Source of the DNA: Rhizomucor pusillus
Lineage: Eukaryota; Mucoromycota; Mucoromycetes; Mucorales; Lichtheimiaceae
NCBI GenBank assembly: GCA_900175165.2
Contig: FWWN02000644.1
Span: 1-62,603 of the forward strand
Direction of reading: 5' to 3'
DNA: 62,603 bases
Both the position numbers and the translations under genes were made by a program. Of the stretch, positions 49,540 through 62,603 are shown piece by piece. The notes below the pieces were generated by a model. The model did not search any database, was not told the DNA's origin, and saw only the letters and a program-made list of their open reading frames with translations. How positions within the stretch are numbered: the first letter of the stretch is position 1; every line of letters begins with the position of its first letter.

Positions 49540-51394
49540 TCTACAGCAATTTGAGGTAGTCGACAAACAGGAGGATCGTCAAATCGTATATCAAGAAATG
49601 TTCGAGTACTTGGGTCGCCTTGGAAACGGTGGTGTCTCAGTGAGCTCGTCGGTGATGGATAAAGCAGCCAAACGTCAACGGAGCCTGAAGACAATTTCGA
49701 CAGCGAAGTGATTGACGCCATTTTCGTGAAAGCTTTAAGAAAGGTAACTATTGGGTATAGAGGAGGCAAATAGCATATTAGACGGATTGATGACCGGATT
49801 TGTTCTTTTAGAATGCTGCTAGAGCATATAAGGAGGCAGCAGCGCTCTCGGTGATCCGCGACAAAAGGGCAGTCGTTGAAAACATGGACGAGCAAAACCA
49901 CAGGAGCAAACGGCACTGCTCAGCATCAACTCATACTTACTAAAGGCCGAAACCAGCGGAAGTCAAAAAAGCGACAAGACTTCGACAGTGAGCGAGCTAA
50001 AAAAGCTGTCACCCACTTCAGTAATCCAACGCTTGGCAAGATACGAGTAAGTTGGAACGTAGCCATGAAACCTAGCCTCTCTAACACTCTCTAACACTTA
50101 ACGAAAAGAGGTGACAGAAACATACTGGATTTAACAACAAAGGCAGTGAGCAAGCGTTTCCTAGTTGTCCTAAAGGATGCATGCGACTGCTAATTAAAAT
50201 GGCGTACTCCGCTACACGACAGGAGTTGGAAGTCTTAGGGCGAATCGCCAAAGCAAAACAGCCCAAGGATATTAAGAAGATCAGAAGGGATTTGTTTACC
50301 CTCGAGGAAGATCCGCACCACACTATCGACTACATACGGTCGGCCCTCAATCAGATGTAAGTACGGTAATATAAGCTTTTGAGACAGACTGGCTTACGTG
50401 ATTATGTCAGGATCCGTCTATGGGAGTCACGGCAGCTCGACGCTGTCCATAACGAGGATTGGTTTAGGATTAACTTCTACTCAAATATTCTGGACAGTAT
50501 TTTTTTTTGATGGACCATAACTATGACATAAAGCGGTACATCGGTGAAAATACGTGATTTAGCGTTAAACATGTCACTAACAGCTGTATAGATCCGAATG
50601 CCGTTCGCTTATTGTAGAGGAATTGCGAGTGCGAGGTCAGCTCCCAGCTGATCAACCGAATATCAACGTCGACGCCATCATCCGATACAAGCATGGCCAT
50701 ACCGAAATATGCCATGCTGAAGACAAGCCGGAAGGAGCGGCTGCCAAGGACTTGACAACGGACACTGCCAAGTTGAGCAGACTTCGAGAGTCAGTATTGC
50801 AGCATTGGAGAGAGAAGCTTCCAGACCAGAGTCTGGTTAAACACCTGGAAGCTCTCGGCGTGCAAAGCGTCGGGACAGAGATACGGATCTCCGGAGGTCG
50901 CTACAGTGATAATGTCCAAATGCATTACGAGAAGACTCGAATTCGTGTGCCTGCAACTTTCGGATATTATGCTGAAGTGTCCAAATTGCTGCTGACGATG
51001 ATCTCTTTGAAGGTAGCTACTTTAATTCTCAGCCTAATCGTATCTAACAATTGGATAGAGAGCCATAGACCCGAACCGACTGAAATTCGAGGCTATGGTG
51101 TATGCCACGGTCATGGAGTCAACAACGTATCTCTCGTCCTCGCCAGTCTTACTGCTGTGTCGCGCAGATTCGTTTGGTCCTGACGTTTCTGATACGTCCT
51201 CCCGCTCCTCCTCCTCCTCATCACCTCAGCCAGCCAAGTCCCAAGACAGGTGCCTAGATAACGACTCTAGGAATCGAGTGTATATACAAGCAGAAGCAGA
51301 AGCAGCAAAAGTCAAGTTCGAGGACGATATTCTCACAAGAAGCGAATGGGAGGAACTGATTCTTCTTTCTGCCGATGCTGACACTTCCAAGTAA
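49540..51394 (+). pseudogene. Decayed multi-exon gene of unknown, possibly lineage-specific family
   Basis: Several coding blocks in one order and orientation: QQFEVVDKQEDRQIVYQEMF (about 49545), DNFDSEVIDAIFVKALRK with NAARAYKEAAALSVIRDK (49690-49870), SINSYLLKAE with LSPTSVIQRLARYE (about 49920-50048), LEVLGRIAKAKQPKDIKKIR with a spliced IRLWESRQLDAVHNEDW (50230-50490), and a long block at 50600-51394 with ICHAEDKPEG and LTTDTAKLSRLRE. A good intron at 51013-51058 joins LLTMISLK to RAIDPNRLKFEAMVYA. Adjacent blocks need one-base shifts in two or three places, so the copy looks broken. Large, variable families with this kind of core are common in Mucorales; that link and any nuclease-like reading of the ExK residues are inference. 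Confidence 0.5.
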
Positions 51395-51399
51395 CAATG

Positions 51400-52570
51400 G
51401 AGTTGTGACTTTTATACAATAATTGCCAATTTTGTTTCTTGTTTTCGTCTTTCTTGCATATACATATCGGCTCTATGGAAATCTTGATAATGGTTAAAAC
51501 AGCGAGAAGCACCATCCAGCACCTGCAAGGAAGAGCATGATCAATGAGTTGCTCGGGCCTTTTCTGCTTCTGCATAACCAGACCCGTCACCTCCCCACTT
51601 GGAAATATGTAAACTTCATGGTGAGAAGAGTATCCGAGCTGCACTCTGTTACGACACTTATCTAAGCACTTATGGGAATGAGAGACCAAACCTTTAAAAT
51701 CGCTCAAGGTTAAGCTATCAGATGCTTCAATAATTCTGGTCATTGGTGTCTCTTTTTCCAAAAGCCTGTTCCGTTTGACTTTGCCCTTACTGGCTGACCA
51801 AAACTGCTCGATGGGGTTGAGCTCAGGTGGATACGATGGAAGATAAGTATGCCGATATTTCCGAGACTTAATGTACTTTTGAATATCCTCAGATTTGCGG
51901 ATAGTGGCATTGTCCATTACCAGATAATGATCTTCATGTGTGGATACTTATCCATCTCGTCCATTGTAGCCTTCAGGAAACTCAGGTAATGTCCTGTCAC
52001 AGTTCCTGTGCTTGCAAGACTAGTGCCGGCAGCTGTAGAAGTCTTAGACTGCATTTAATTAGACCTGAAGCAGAAATAGCACGCAAGATAGTGGTCGTCT
52101 TGGCTCGTGTTTTGGGGATTGTGGCCATGCAGGTGAGCCTTTCTTTGACCAGGCCATGTTGCGCTTCATACTAATATGGAAGGCAGACTCATGAAGAAAA
52201 ACACGGTTTTTCCTAAAGTCCATGTCAGTATTATTCCATTTGCAGACCCAGTCAAGGCGCTCTTGGATCTTGTCCTCGCTGTTCCTGTCCACAGGTTGGA
52301 ACCGAGCTTCTTTTAGTGCTAAGTTGCATTGCGTCCGCACGAATTCATGCTCGCCTCTTACGAGGCATATTGGACAAATACTGCTGCGTGTACGAGCTCA
52401 CCGTTTCAATAGCGTACGTCTCCTCGTCCACAAGATAGTTCATGGGGTCAGGCCCGGCATATTCATCAACGACGTTGCCTTGCCGATCTTCATAGAAAAA
52501 GCTGAAACGCTTGCGTACTTTATCTAGTCCTCGGTCTGCCAATTTGTGCGACAAGACTATCTGGTTATGC
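51400..52570 (-). mobile_element. Degenerate Tc1/mariner-IS630 (DDE) transposase
   Basis: Minus-strand remains of a DDE transposase. Clear pieces: RKNRVFLHESAFHISMKRN and MAWSKKGSPA (52130-52240), the TIPKTRAKTTTILRAIS block, HYLSFLKATMDEMDKYPH, and the C-terminal catalytic segment VMDNATIRKSEDIQKYI then YLPSYPPELNPIEQFW (about 51780-51930). The MDNA and PELNPIEQFW motifs carry the second D and the E/D of the triad. Successive pieces lie in different frames: shifts near 52125, 52065 and 51942, and a stop near 52345. The enzyme is therefore dead. The N-terminal part (52345-52554) has no clear DNA-binding motif. I could not identify terminal inverted repeats. Confidence 0.82.
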
Positions 52571-53311
52571 GATATCTATCTTTGAGGACGCGAATTTGAT
52601 TTTTGACAAAATGCGGCATAATTTTCACTGGGAGGCGACATCACTTTACGGAAAGAGTGTACTCCAGATACGACAAATACCTTCCCGCCTGTGGAGATTT
52701 TGATTCTCAAGAGCACACTTCCTCTGGCAATGTCCGCGCAAGTTAACCGTTTGGACATTGGTGCGCAGAGCCTTTGGGTTACATAAACCAAATACCAGTG
52801 CATCACGCATGCTACGGATCGAATCGGTTCAGTTTTCCTTATATATTAACGGAAAACGATCAACTTTAACTGTCCATCATCTCCGACATGCACTCTCCTA
52901 GCAATTTGGCGAGCAAACTGGGAACAAATCTTTGATAATACGCGATTTCAGCCCATAGTCGTTGCTACCAAAGCGATTGGGATGATACATAAGATCGTAG
53001 AAGAAGAGCAGCTAATGTGCTAATACACAGACTTTTTCAGCTTTTTTCATTGTGTCAATAGGTGTTGGCAAAATGCCATACCTGAATAAACACCTTAAAA
53101 AAACAAATACCTTCCCACCAGACTTTTCTTTTTTTTTTTAAAACTCTCTTATTGCTTAAATCTACTTCCCCACCAAGTTTGCTATATCTTCACTGCAAAT
53201 AAACAAATGCCCAAAGACACCCATTCTTTTACTTTCATGCATGAAAACATTCGATAATGAGATTACAGTTTCCGCTTTTTTAACGTGTAGTTTAGTCAAA
53301 CATGGTTAACT
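52571..53311. other. Intergenic region, possibly including the 5' end of the element
   Basis: A minus-strand frame at 52576-52806 shows no motif and may be more of the decayed element. The rest is AT-rich 3' flank of ATP2. No gene supported. Confidence 0.45.
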
Positions 53312-55069
<1,758 letters not shown>

Positions 55070-55780
55070 TGTGACGAAGCGAAGCAAAAGTAAAGCCCGG
55101 CGTGTGTGTATCCACGAGGGGGGGCAGCCGCCAAAAACAAAAAAAATCGTGGTCACAGAGGTGACGTTTACAAAACTCAGAAACATCGAGGTGGCATATC
55201 AGATTTCCAGGATCTTCACTGCAGTGTCCATCGTTATGGAATCGAACTACTGCTAAATTTTGTTTTAGTATTGGGAATTCTCACTAAATATGAATTTAGC
55301 TATCGAACAACTGCAAATAAGTACATGATTGCATACACCCTCAATTACCAGCTTAATGTGAAGGATAAACAGCGTCCTTATCAAGCAATTTGCACATGAA
55401 GGCTGCAATATTTACGGTGCCCATGAGATGACAATGAAGGAAACGCACTCAACTGTAGTCCATAAAGTTAATTCACAACGGTGAAAGACAGGCTACTTCA
55501 TTCTCTTCCCTGTTAATTGCCTTTATTGCATATCTTAACGACATGGCTTGCAAATCGTGCAGGACGACGCGAATTCCTGCGAATGATTGATTTCCGTGGT
55601 TACGGAATTACCGATTATAACGTATGCATTATTTCTGTGAACACATAATTCGACATGACTCATAATCACAGACATCCAATTTCTTATTTTGACCCATGAT
55701 TTTACAGAGCTTATTCCAAACGTTAGCATAGAAACCTTGTGATAAGGAGTAGCATGTATAATATAGCAGCTATGATAGCC

Positions 55781-56250
55781 TCAATTTGAAGTTATTGAAT
55801 GTCCATCTACGTCGCTGCGGTATTGCTCTTGGTGACGACGATTCCAAAATTGGAAGATCTGCTCGCTCTGACCCCTATCCTTAAAAGCATGTCAGTTCAG
55901 TACGTACATATGGTCTCGTTGCTCCATGCATGTTCATGACAGATCGTAAATACGGAGCAGCCCTCTGACGAGCATGTTGACCGCGCTCAAATTCATCGAA
56001 AACCTTCTTGTATAAGCTGTTCTCACTGCCGAGCATGTTGTCCACTATCATAAGTTGTTAACTCCATTTAAGTAGGCCAATTGCAGTATACAGCATCCAT
56101 GCTGCATAATTGATATGCTCAATGGCAAAAGTTGCTAGCACGAAGTCTATGGTGGTTAGAGAGTACGACTTTGCGAAACCATACTCGAAGTTTCTATCTA
56201 TAGTCGTGTTCGTACAAGTTAGCTTCAAGATTCATTGCCCCACGTTAAGG
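55781..56250 (-). CDS. Possible small multi-exon membrane protein, unresolved
   Basis: Minus-strand blocks in series: TTIDFVLATFAIEHINYAAW (one hydrophobic helix, about 56090-56150), then VDNMLGSENSLYKKVFDEFE (about 55985-56045), then GQSEQIFQFWNRRHQEQYR ending at a stop at 55781. Candidate splice sites exist (for example an acceptor ATGATAG near 56046 and TTTTAAG near 55880), but phases do not fit in a single obvious way. No family recognised. It could be a genuine short gene or a decaying one. Confidence 0.25.
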
Positions 56251-56418
56251 AATAAGTAGTAAGAATGATAATCATACTGACCGTGTGTAAATTTGTCTGT
56301 GTTTCATAGGAAACCGTTCCTCTTTATTAATCGACAGCAATCAACATAAGAAAAAGCGGAAGGAGAGATACAGGAAACTGATCCAGCAAGGAGGCTTACA
56401 TAAATGTTAAGATTCGAA

Positions 56419-56885
56419 AGGTATTATCTGATAGTCGTCTACTGGGTTTGTGTCTCCGGTAAACGGATCATAAGTGATCTTCAAAAATCGGACCTTGATA
56501 AAAAAATACTCTCTGTTAAGGCATAAAGATGCATGTAGATTGCATTAACTTGCATACTGGCATGAGCAGAATTTGACAGTTCAAAACAAGAAACCTTGTG
56601 ATGATCGAGCCTGCGTCGTCCGATAAGCTTAATACAAAGAATGGCAAAACAAACAAACTGAAGCTGTGCAAGACGAAAGTCCATCTGTGACGTTGTTATG
56701 CCAGTGCTCTGCCGAATGCAATCAGAGGCACTAATAGCTTGCGGTCTGTAAATACCAGAGAAATCGTATCTGTAGATAGCGTCCAAATTTAAGGAATGAT
56801 GGATATTCCGAACGGTGGCAGATACCGAAAGCGAACGACAAGGCACCAACTGTTGGGTTATGTTGGTGAGATTGGCTCGCCCCAA
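56419..56885 (-). CDS. Possible small gene, unresolved
   Basis: A minus-strand frame contains a hydrophobic stretch FVCFAILCIKLIG followed by RRRLDHHK. A possible intron (donor GTTTCT, branch CCTTAAC, acceptor ATCAAG) then joins to VRFLKITYDPFTGDTNPVDD and ends …QIIPFES at a stop near 56419. The joined C-terminus looks coding; the N-terminus is unclear. No family recognised. Confidence 0.3.
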
Positions 56886-57057
56886 GCAGCGGCAAGCTTT
56901 CCAAAGCAGGAAAGACGACCGCGGTCGAACTCAGTCACAAATGGCCGACCCGAGCTTCCTTTGACACTTATTTTTTAAGGTTGACGCCCTCGCTTCGTCG
57001 TTCCTTCCCCTCTTTCTTCTTCCCTTCTCTGATACATCTCATATACACAGCTGTACA

Positions 57058-58255
57058 ATGGCTCCTGCGCTCGAAACCGTGCCTGATCCCAACGCTCCTC
57101 TCAAGAAGAAGCCCATTTCATACAAGAACCTTGCCCTTGGTGCAAGTAAGTTGTCCGACACAGCTTGTAGTTCCGCCTTCCATGATCTCCTTACGATGTC
57201 GATAATATAGCTCTCAATCTGTTTGAAGTCTCCACGCTTGGCCAACCCTTCGAGGTCATCAAGACACAGCTTGCCGCCAACCGTGGACAGTCTTTGGCCG
57301 AAGCTCTCAAGGCAATTTATGCTCGCGGCGGCATTTTCGGTTTCTACCAAGGCTTGATTCCCTGGGCGTGGATCGAAGCCGGTACCAAGGGCGCCGTCCT
57401 CCTCTTCACCGCTTCAGAGTTTGAGTTTCGAGCGCGATCAGCAGGCGCTTCGCCCTTCCTGGTAACGTTCTATGCTTGTTTGTTTGATTGTTTTTATTTT
57501 ACGCCATCAACTCATTTGTGCAACCGTTTCAGGCCGGTATTATCGGCGGTATGAGTGGCGGTATCGCGCAAGCGTACACAACAATGGGTTTCTGTACCTT
57601 TATGAAAACAGTTGAAGTTACGCGTCACAAGTCAGGTAAAGAGAATGATGATGGCTCAGTGAAAAATAAGGAGTGCTGACGAAAGGCGCTTTTTGCCACC
57701 CTCAGGGGCCAAGGAGTCTACATTTAAGATTGCAGCCGACATCCTCAAGCGCGAGGGTATTGCCGGCATCAACAAGGGTGTCAATGCTGTCGCAGTACGT
57801 CAATGCACGAACTGGGCATCTCGTTTCGGTATTACTCGCTTCGCGCAAGAGTCTATCATCAAGGCTCGATACGGAACTGACCCAGATGCAGCCAAGAAGG
57901 CTACCCCGATCGACAAGGCATTGGCGTCTATCGTCGGCGGTGCTTTATCATGCTGGAATCAGCCAATCGAAGTCATTCGCGTTGAAATGCAGAGTCAGGT
58001 TAAGGCCGCAGGACGTCCTGAAAAGATGACTATTGTTGAGGCTACAAAGTGGATCTACAAGAACAACGGTATCCACGGCTTCTACAGAGGTGTCATGCCC
58101 CGTATCGGTTTGGGTATGTGGCAGACTCTCTGTATGGTTGCACTAGGTAAATTTTCCTCTGCTGCTACGCGATTTCCCGTACTTTACCGATATTAACCCC
58201 CATGTCCGAATTTGTTCTAGGTGACTATTTTAGGCAACTGTTTGGCACCAACTAG
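57058..58255 (+). CDS. YHM2: Mitochondrial carrier YHM2 (citrate/oxoglutarate carrier)
   Basis: Inner-membrane carrier that exports citrate in exchange for 2-oxoglutarate and also binds mitochondrial DNA in yeast. Five exons (57058-57145, 57211-57461, 57533-57635, 57706-58146, 58221-58255) give 305 residues. The carrier fold is clear, with YHM2-specific segments: [20 protein letters not shown] (degenerate first PxD/E signature), [36 protein letters not shown], and [19 protein letters not shown] (third signature PxExxRxxxQ). The last exon supplies only [11 protein letters not shown]. Confidence 0.95.
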
Positions 58256-58468
58256 ATCCCTTTCTCCCTTACATACACGCACCAAAACCTATCCATCCAA
58301 GCACACGATACGAGCATAACTACAGTACTCTTTAGTCTTTTTTCTTTCCACTACTTCACACTATTCCGGCCCATCACTTGCTCTTCCATGTTTACTGCGT
58401 CCCTGCTAATGATCACAGCAAAGATCAAAATCAAAAAGAGATTAATAGATACCTATATTTGCAAGGAG
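58256..58468. other. Convergent 3' flanks of YHM2 and RCY1
   Basis: Short tail-to-tail spacer, pyrimidine-rich at the left. No element recognised. Confidence 0.4.
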
Positions 58469-61400
58469 CTACATAATGCAGCAATCCGTCATATCTTTCA
58501 TTACTACTTTTTTGATCGTAGGCCAGTCGCTTCGACAGGCTGCAAACTCTAATAAATCTTCGGTCTTCATCAGACCATGGTATCGTTCAAGATCATGGAT
58601 CACGTTCTTGATATCAGGCGCTGAAGAAATAATGTAAATGTTTGCTAACGATTTCAAGGCTGAAAAGTATGGAGTCACTGTCTTTTGCCGCAGAGACACG
58701 ATAAAGTCATAGTAGGCATTCATGTCGCTTCGATGCGGTTAGCACCGATATCCCCTATTTGAATCTATCTTTTTTACATTGCTCACCTGATATAGCGGAA
58801 TCCACCTTGTTCATTTACAGTTTGTGTTTTCAAATGTTTGGACAGAACTCTGTGTAGTTAAAAGACAGTTAGACTAGATTTTTTATAGGATCATTTTCAG
58901 CAATGAAGCGATACTTGCTCAAAGAAACGCCTTCCAATCTCGCCAAAAAACAAGTCCATTGTTGATTTCTCCGCTGCACCGTTGAGCATTGACGTGTTTG
59001 TGCGCAGGCACTCTATTGCGTCTCTGCAAGCCTATTGAAAGGGAAAAAGAAAAGATCAATAATCTTTATTACTGTGAACTCGGTCCTATGATCAAAAGTA
59101 CCTTTGTAGGCTTCAGATCAGCAATCATGTCTCCTTCGGGATTGTAATCTTCAGGTTTCTGTTCGTTTTGTAAAATAAACTCGACTTGCGCCAGTAGCAC
59201 CTACAATAAATTCAAAAATAAACATTACAGATACAAAGAATACGTTTTAATTCTTTCATTACCTGGATACCTCTGTCCATTCCTGTCGCAACACAGTCAT
59301 CGAGAAGACGCTCGAAATGCTTCTTTTCCTTGTTTACTTCATTCATAAAATCATGCCTGTCGATGTATTTCGACTAGATACGACAGTGTAAGTATATGAT
59401 AATGCATGATTCCCTAGTGCTTCGATACTTGCAATTTCCTCATCGTAATACAGCTGGACCATTTGTTGGATCACGTCGCCTACGTGCACCATCTCAAAGA
59501 ACTCGGTTAGAGGTGGTACGTCGCCAGCGCTCTCCTCTATAGACTCGACGTTCGGCGTGTACGATTTTAGATGGTCGGCAGCTCTGTAGTTACAGTTCAA
59601 GTCAAAAGTAAAACTTATTTAGCAATGTTTTCACGACCATACCTTTCGAACGCTGGCTCAATGTGAGCAGATCCCAATGTTTTCAGTAACTGCACGAATA
59701 TACGTTCATATGTCTTTTGACTGATATATCGTTAGTCGATGTTTCTAAGTATATGGATACATTTAAAGCTTACACGTCATTTCGTATTCTCCCTGGGAAC
59801 TGGATTTTTATAAACTGCTCTACTCGATGTTCAGAATCCTTGTTTACGTGGATCAATTGCAGCACTGTCTCTAAGCTCAGCAGATCCTGTAGTTTATCCA
59901 GTTCATGCATAGCAAATCCGAGTTCCACGCTTTTGACGTCAGGAGATTTGAGTGACTGACGTGAGGACTGTCGAGAGTCCAAAGAACCGACCGGTGACTT
60001 TGGTGAATTCACAGCGGGGTTGCCAGACGCATTCACTTCTTTTGTCACGATCTTTGGTGTACTAGGTGGTGTCGTCTGCGGGGAATCCGATGCATTGTTG
60101 GCGGACTCACTAGTATCGGCACTTTTAACAGTATTAGATCTTTGAAATGGGGATGCAATGGTTGTTGCAGCTGTTGACACTAGATCGACAGGTAAAGCAA
60201 TAACTTTCTTGAATGCCATCAAATAGTTCCTAGAGAACTGATCAGCTCATTTATGCAATCTTAAAAATTCTCGAAGCAGTTTACCGTTTAAATGTCTCTC
60301 TTGATTGGTTAGTTAATCGTGCCGATGCATCTTCGTCCCGGGTGCCGGTATGACTATTCTATCCAGAGATTTACGTATTGTTAGCAATGCCTATATATCT
60401 AGCAATAGATCTTCATAAATATCCCACCCATTCATCAATCAATTGCTCGCATGTTTTCTTGACGTATGAGTTCTCCTCATAAAGGTAGTCATCCAGGTAA
60501 GGTATAAATAATTTGTACAATAGGTTGTATCCTCGCTCCTTATCAATCGCTTGCGCAAAATCGTCCGCTGTTAAGGTTTGGATCAGATTCAGCACAGCTT
60601 CGAGAACGACTGTCATTGTATGAAGATACAGCCGTGTATCTTTAGCCATTGCAATGCCAAATAAATTGTGAATGTAATCCGCCACCTGATGACAAGAAAA
60701 ATTAATATATTTTGCGTTGCTCGCTGGTCAGGTTTTGTATATCTTTCAACATACTACATCCTCCAGCACGCGATCAACGAACACATAGTATACATCCACT
60801 TTTGCGGGGAAAGTTTCTGAGATAACGACTGCCTGTTGTTTCAACTCATCCGTAACGACTCCCATGAATTTTTTAAACGGTTCCAAATCACTCGGTGACG
60901 AACTTGATAAATGTTAGCAGCGGCCAAGAGCAATTATCTTTTCATTCACCTACTTGTAATTATCTTCTGGTTTGAAGGGGTTATCAAAAAATATGGGGTG
61001 CTTTTGTATAAAAGTTTGTATACACATTGATCCTCCGTTGAGCGCAATCAATGCATGCGCATAAGTCTAGAAGAAACCAGGACCAAATTATTAGCATACA
61101 CCCTCTCATTACACGCAGAGCGGCCAAACCTGCCTTCATATCCTCCATATTATGTACATTATATGCGACCTCAAATTCATGCAACGAGGCACTTTCGAAA
61201 TATTGACACAACGAATCCACAGCTTCGTTAATCTAACAATCTATCTCTTGAGCAAACAGTCTATATTGATAGATATAAATTGGTATTCACCTGTTTCCAA
61301 TCATCAACTACGTGGCAAGCCCCAAAACCGACGAGTATGTTGAGCATCTTTGCGCACTCCAGCGGTCGGTTCCCATAATCATCGAGAACTTTGGATTCCT

Positions 61401-61958
61401 TATGCTTCTGACGTAAATCAGTGTAATATGGGAGTAATTGTATGTAAAGTTGCTTGAATCTCTCCCGGGCCTGCCCAGTCGACTTGGCTCTAGCTCTTGC
61501 GTTATAAGGGTCTGTGTGTAAACCGGGTATCAACGCATTGAGCGGCTTATTGTTAATCAAAATGCTTTGCTCCATATCCACTAAAGATGATGACTGTTTA
61601 TAGTTGCTGCTTCCTTCTTTAAAAACCATTAGCCTTTTATTGTATATTGTAGGCCCTCCAGTTATTCTAGCAACGCACCAAGAATAGCTGCCAGCATGCC
61701 AGTGTCATGCTTGAGCATACGTCGCAGTTTGTCCTCCCAAATTTCGTCATCGTAAGCTAGTACTTTGAATCTTCGTGAAGCTTGAGCTACGGTGGCCAGT
61801 GATGGCACAGGTAGTTGTTGAAATATGCGTATGAGGACGTCTGGAGGAAGTACACGCGGTCGCGGCTTTGCAGGCGTGGGCTCTAGAGGTGCTGGTATCG
61901 TAGTCGTCGGTATGGACTGATCGGGAGCATCGAAGAGGCTCATGTCCCCAAAGTTCAC
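58469..61958 (-). CDS. RCY1: F-box protein recyclin-1 (RCY1/Pof6), Sec10-like
   Basis: F-box adaptor for membrane recycling and polarised exocytosis. About fourteen exons. The first exon (from 61958) carries the F-box: LPPDVLIRIFQQLPVPSLAT to YDDEIWEDKLRRML. The rest is the long helical Sec10/recyclin region: FKQLYIQLLPYYTDL (about 61430), HVVDDWKQ, CEQLIDEWV (60430), YYDEEISKYIDRHDFMNEVN (about 59340-59440), MDLFFGEIGRRFFEVLSK, and a C-terminus with LLEFAACRSDWPTIKKVV ending at 58469. A disordered Ser/Pro/Thr-rich insert lies at 59940-60170. Two introns (58850-58918 and 59374-59432) start with GC. A possible 47-nt intron joins the F-box exon to MVFKEGSSNYKQ. Confidence 0.92.
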
Positions 61959-62603
61959 CAGAAAGGTATGGAGAGGAGGGAGAGAGAGTGAGTAAACTTT
62001 CTGTCTTGACCACCGAAACTGTGCAGCAAAGTTGCATGTCGTAACTCAGCGCTTAAGGAGGGTCCGCTTCCCATCAAGCGTCGACTGACACATACCTAAC
62101 AGTTATAAATACTGATGAATCGAATGAGCTTTCATATTAATTGCTGCTCATCGTATTGAGCAGAGTATATGTGTATATCATATCTGCTGTCCATTTATCG
62201 TGTTTTATTGTGCAGAAAATTTCGCTATGAAGAGCATGACGATGCTACGTATGCGATTGCAATATGTTGAAGTAAAGAAATCAAAGCTATAACATGAGGT
62301 TAGTCATGCTTCTATGTGGTTTGCTTGCAAATAATTCATCTGGATACCTTCAGTAGTTTTGCTCAGACTCTTTTGCGGCAGTAAAAAGATGTTGATGGTA
62401 ACACACAAAGTAACACGAAGAATGTAAAATGTAGTTTGACTTACCGCGCATTTCCAACCTTAATTCTACCGGAAGAAACATTCATTAGGCATTGGTTGAC
62501 ATAGGTCTTGTTGCATATCAACCGTAGAAAATCGCTTCAGAGTACGATATCAATCCGCACATCAACTCCTGTTAACGACTTGCCCTATTCATGCTGATAA
62601 TTG
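61959..62603. other. Upstream region of RCY1 to the window edge
   Basis: RCY1 promoter and beyond. Short GA-rich tract at 61970-61990. No supported gene before the right edge. Confidence 0.5.

Larger units (their letters stand above)
55070..57057. other. Poorly resolved 2-kb zone upstream of ATP2 and YHM2
   Basis: Holds the ATP2 and YHM2 promoters (the YHM2 leader at 56990-57057 is pyrimidine-rich). Between them are two minus-strand stretches that look coding but could not be assembled (listed separately). No repeats or RNA genes recognised. Confidence 0.4.

Overview
The window is nuclear DNA of a filamentous fungus. It holds a chitin synthase, the YHM2 carrier, glyoxal oxidase and a Pho80-type cyclin. 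Genes are broken by many short introns (mostly 45-90 nt). Genes that many ascomycete yeasts have lost are present: a TLS1/C9orf78 homologue, a diaphanous-type formin with a C-terminal autoregulatory motif, and an alpha-actinin. This mix, together with moderate GC content, suggests an early-diverging fungus, most likely Mucoromycota (Mucorales). That assignment is inference. No tRNA, rRNA or CRISPR array was recognised.

Layout. 0-3.6 kb: a coding piece running off the left edge (-), ribosomal protein eL39 (-) and an 84-residue cysteine-bearing protein (-). 4.7-8.1 kb: HAT1 (-) and FCF2/DNTTIP2 (+) start back to back. 9.3-12.4 kb: a Phx1-like homeodomain factor (+) and TLS1 (+). 12.4-15.1 kb: alpha-actinin (-), only 29 bp from the end of TLS1. 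15.6-20.6 kb: bHLH factor, D-2-hydroxyglutarate/D-lactate dehydrogenase and RNA polymerase III subunit RPC37, all +. 21.0-24.5 kb: class IV chitin synthase (+). 26.1-29.4 kb: Pho80-like cyclin (-) and a Rad57/XRCC3 recombinase paralogue (+). 29.4-33.8 kb: secreted glyoxal oxidase (-) and a Mid2/Wsc-like cell-surface protein (-). 35.4-37.5 kb: COX4 (-) and a Rab GTPase (-). 38.2-43.9 kb: formin (-). 44.4-47.5 kb: an eight-exon Rad9 checkpoint-clamp gene (+), a two-TM membrane protein (-) and the LYR factor MZM1 (-). 47.5-52.8 kb is the only accessory-looking stretch: unrecognised ORFs, a decayed lineage-specific gene and a decayed Tc1/mariner-IS630 transposase. 53.3-62 kb: ATP2 (-), a poorly resolved zone, YHM2 (+) and the F-box protein RCY1 (-).

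Themes. Most genes are housekeeping. Mitochondrial functions: COX4, MZM1, ATP2, YHM2, D-2HG dehydrogenase. Polarised growth and cell wall: formin, alpha-actinin, Rab, RCY1, chitin synthase, surface sensor. Genome maintenance: Rad9, Rad57, HAT1, TLS1. No gene cluster for a single pathway is evident.

The most unusual signal is splicing: at least nine introns in seven genes must start with GC rather than GT for the conserved protein to read through. A second is a CAG repeat placed exactly on a 3' splice site of the bHLH gene. I found no convincing new multi-gene system.
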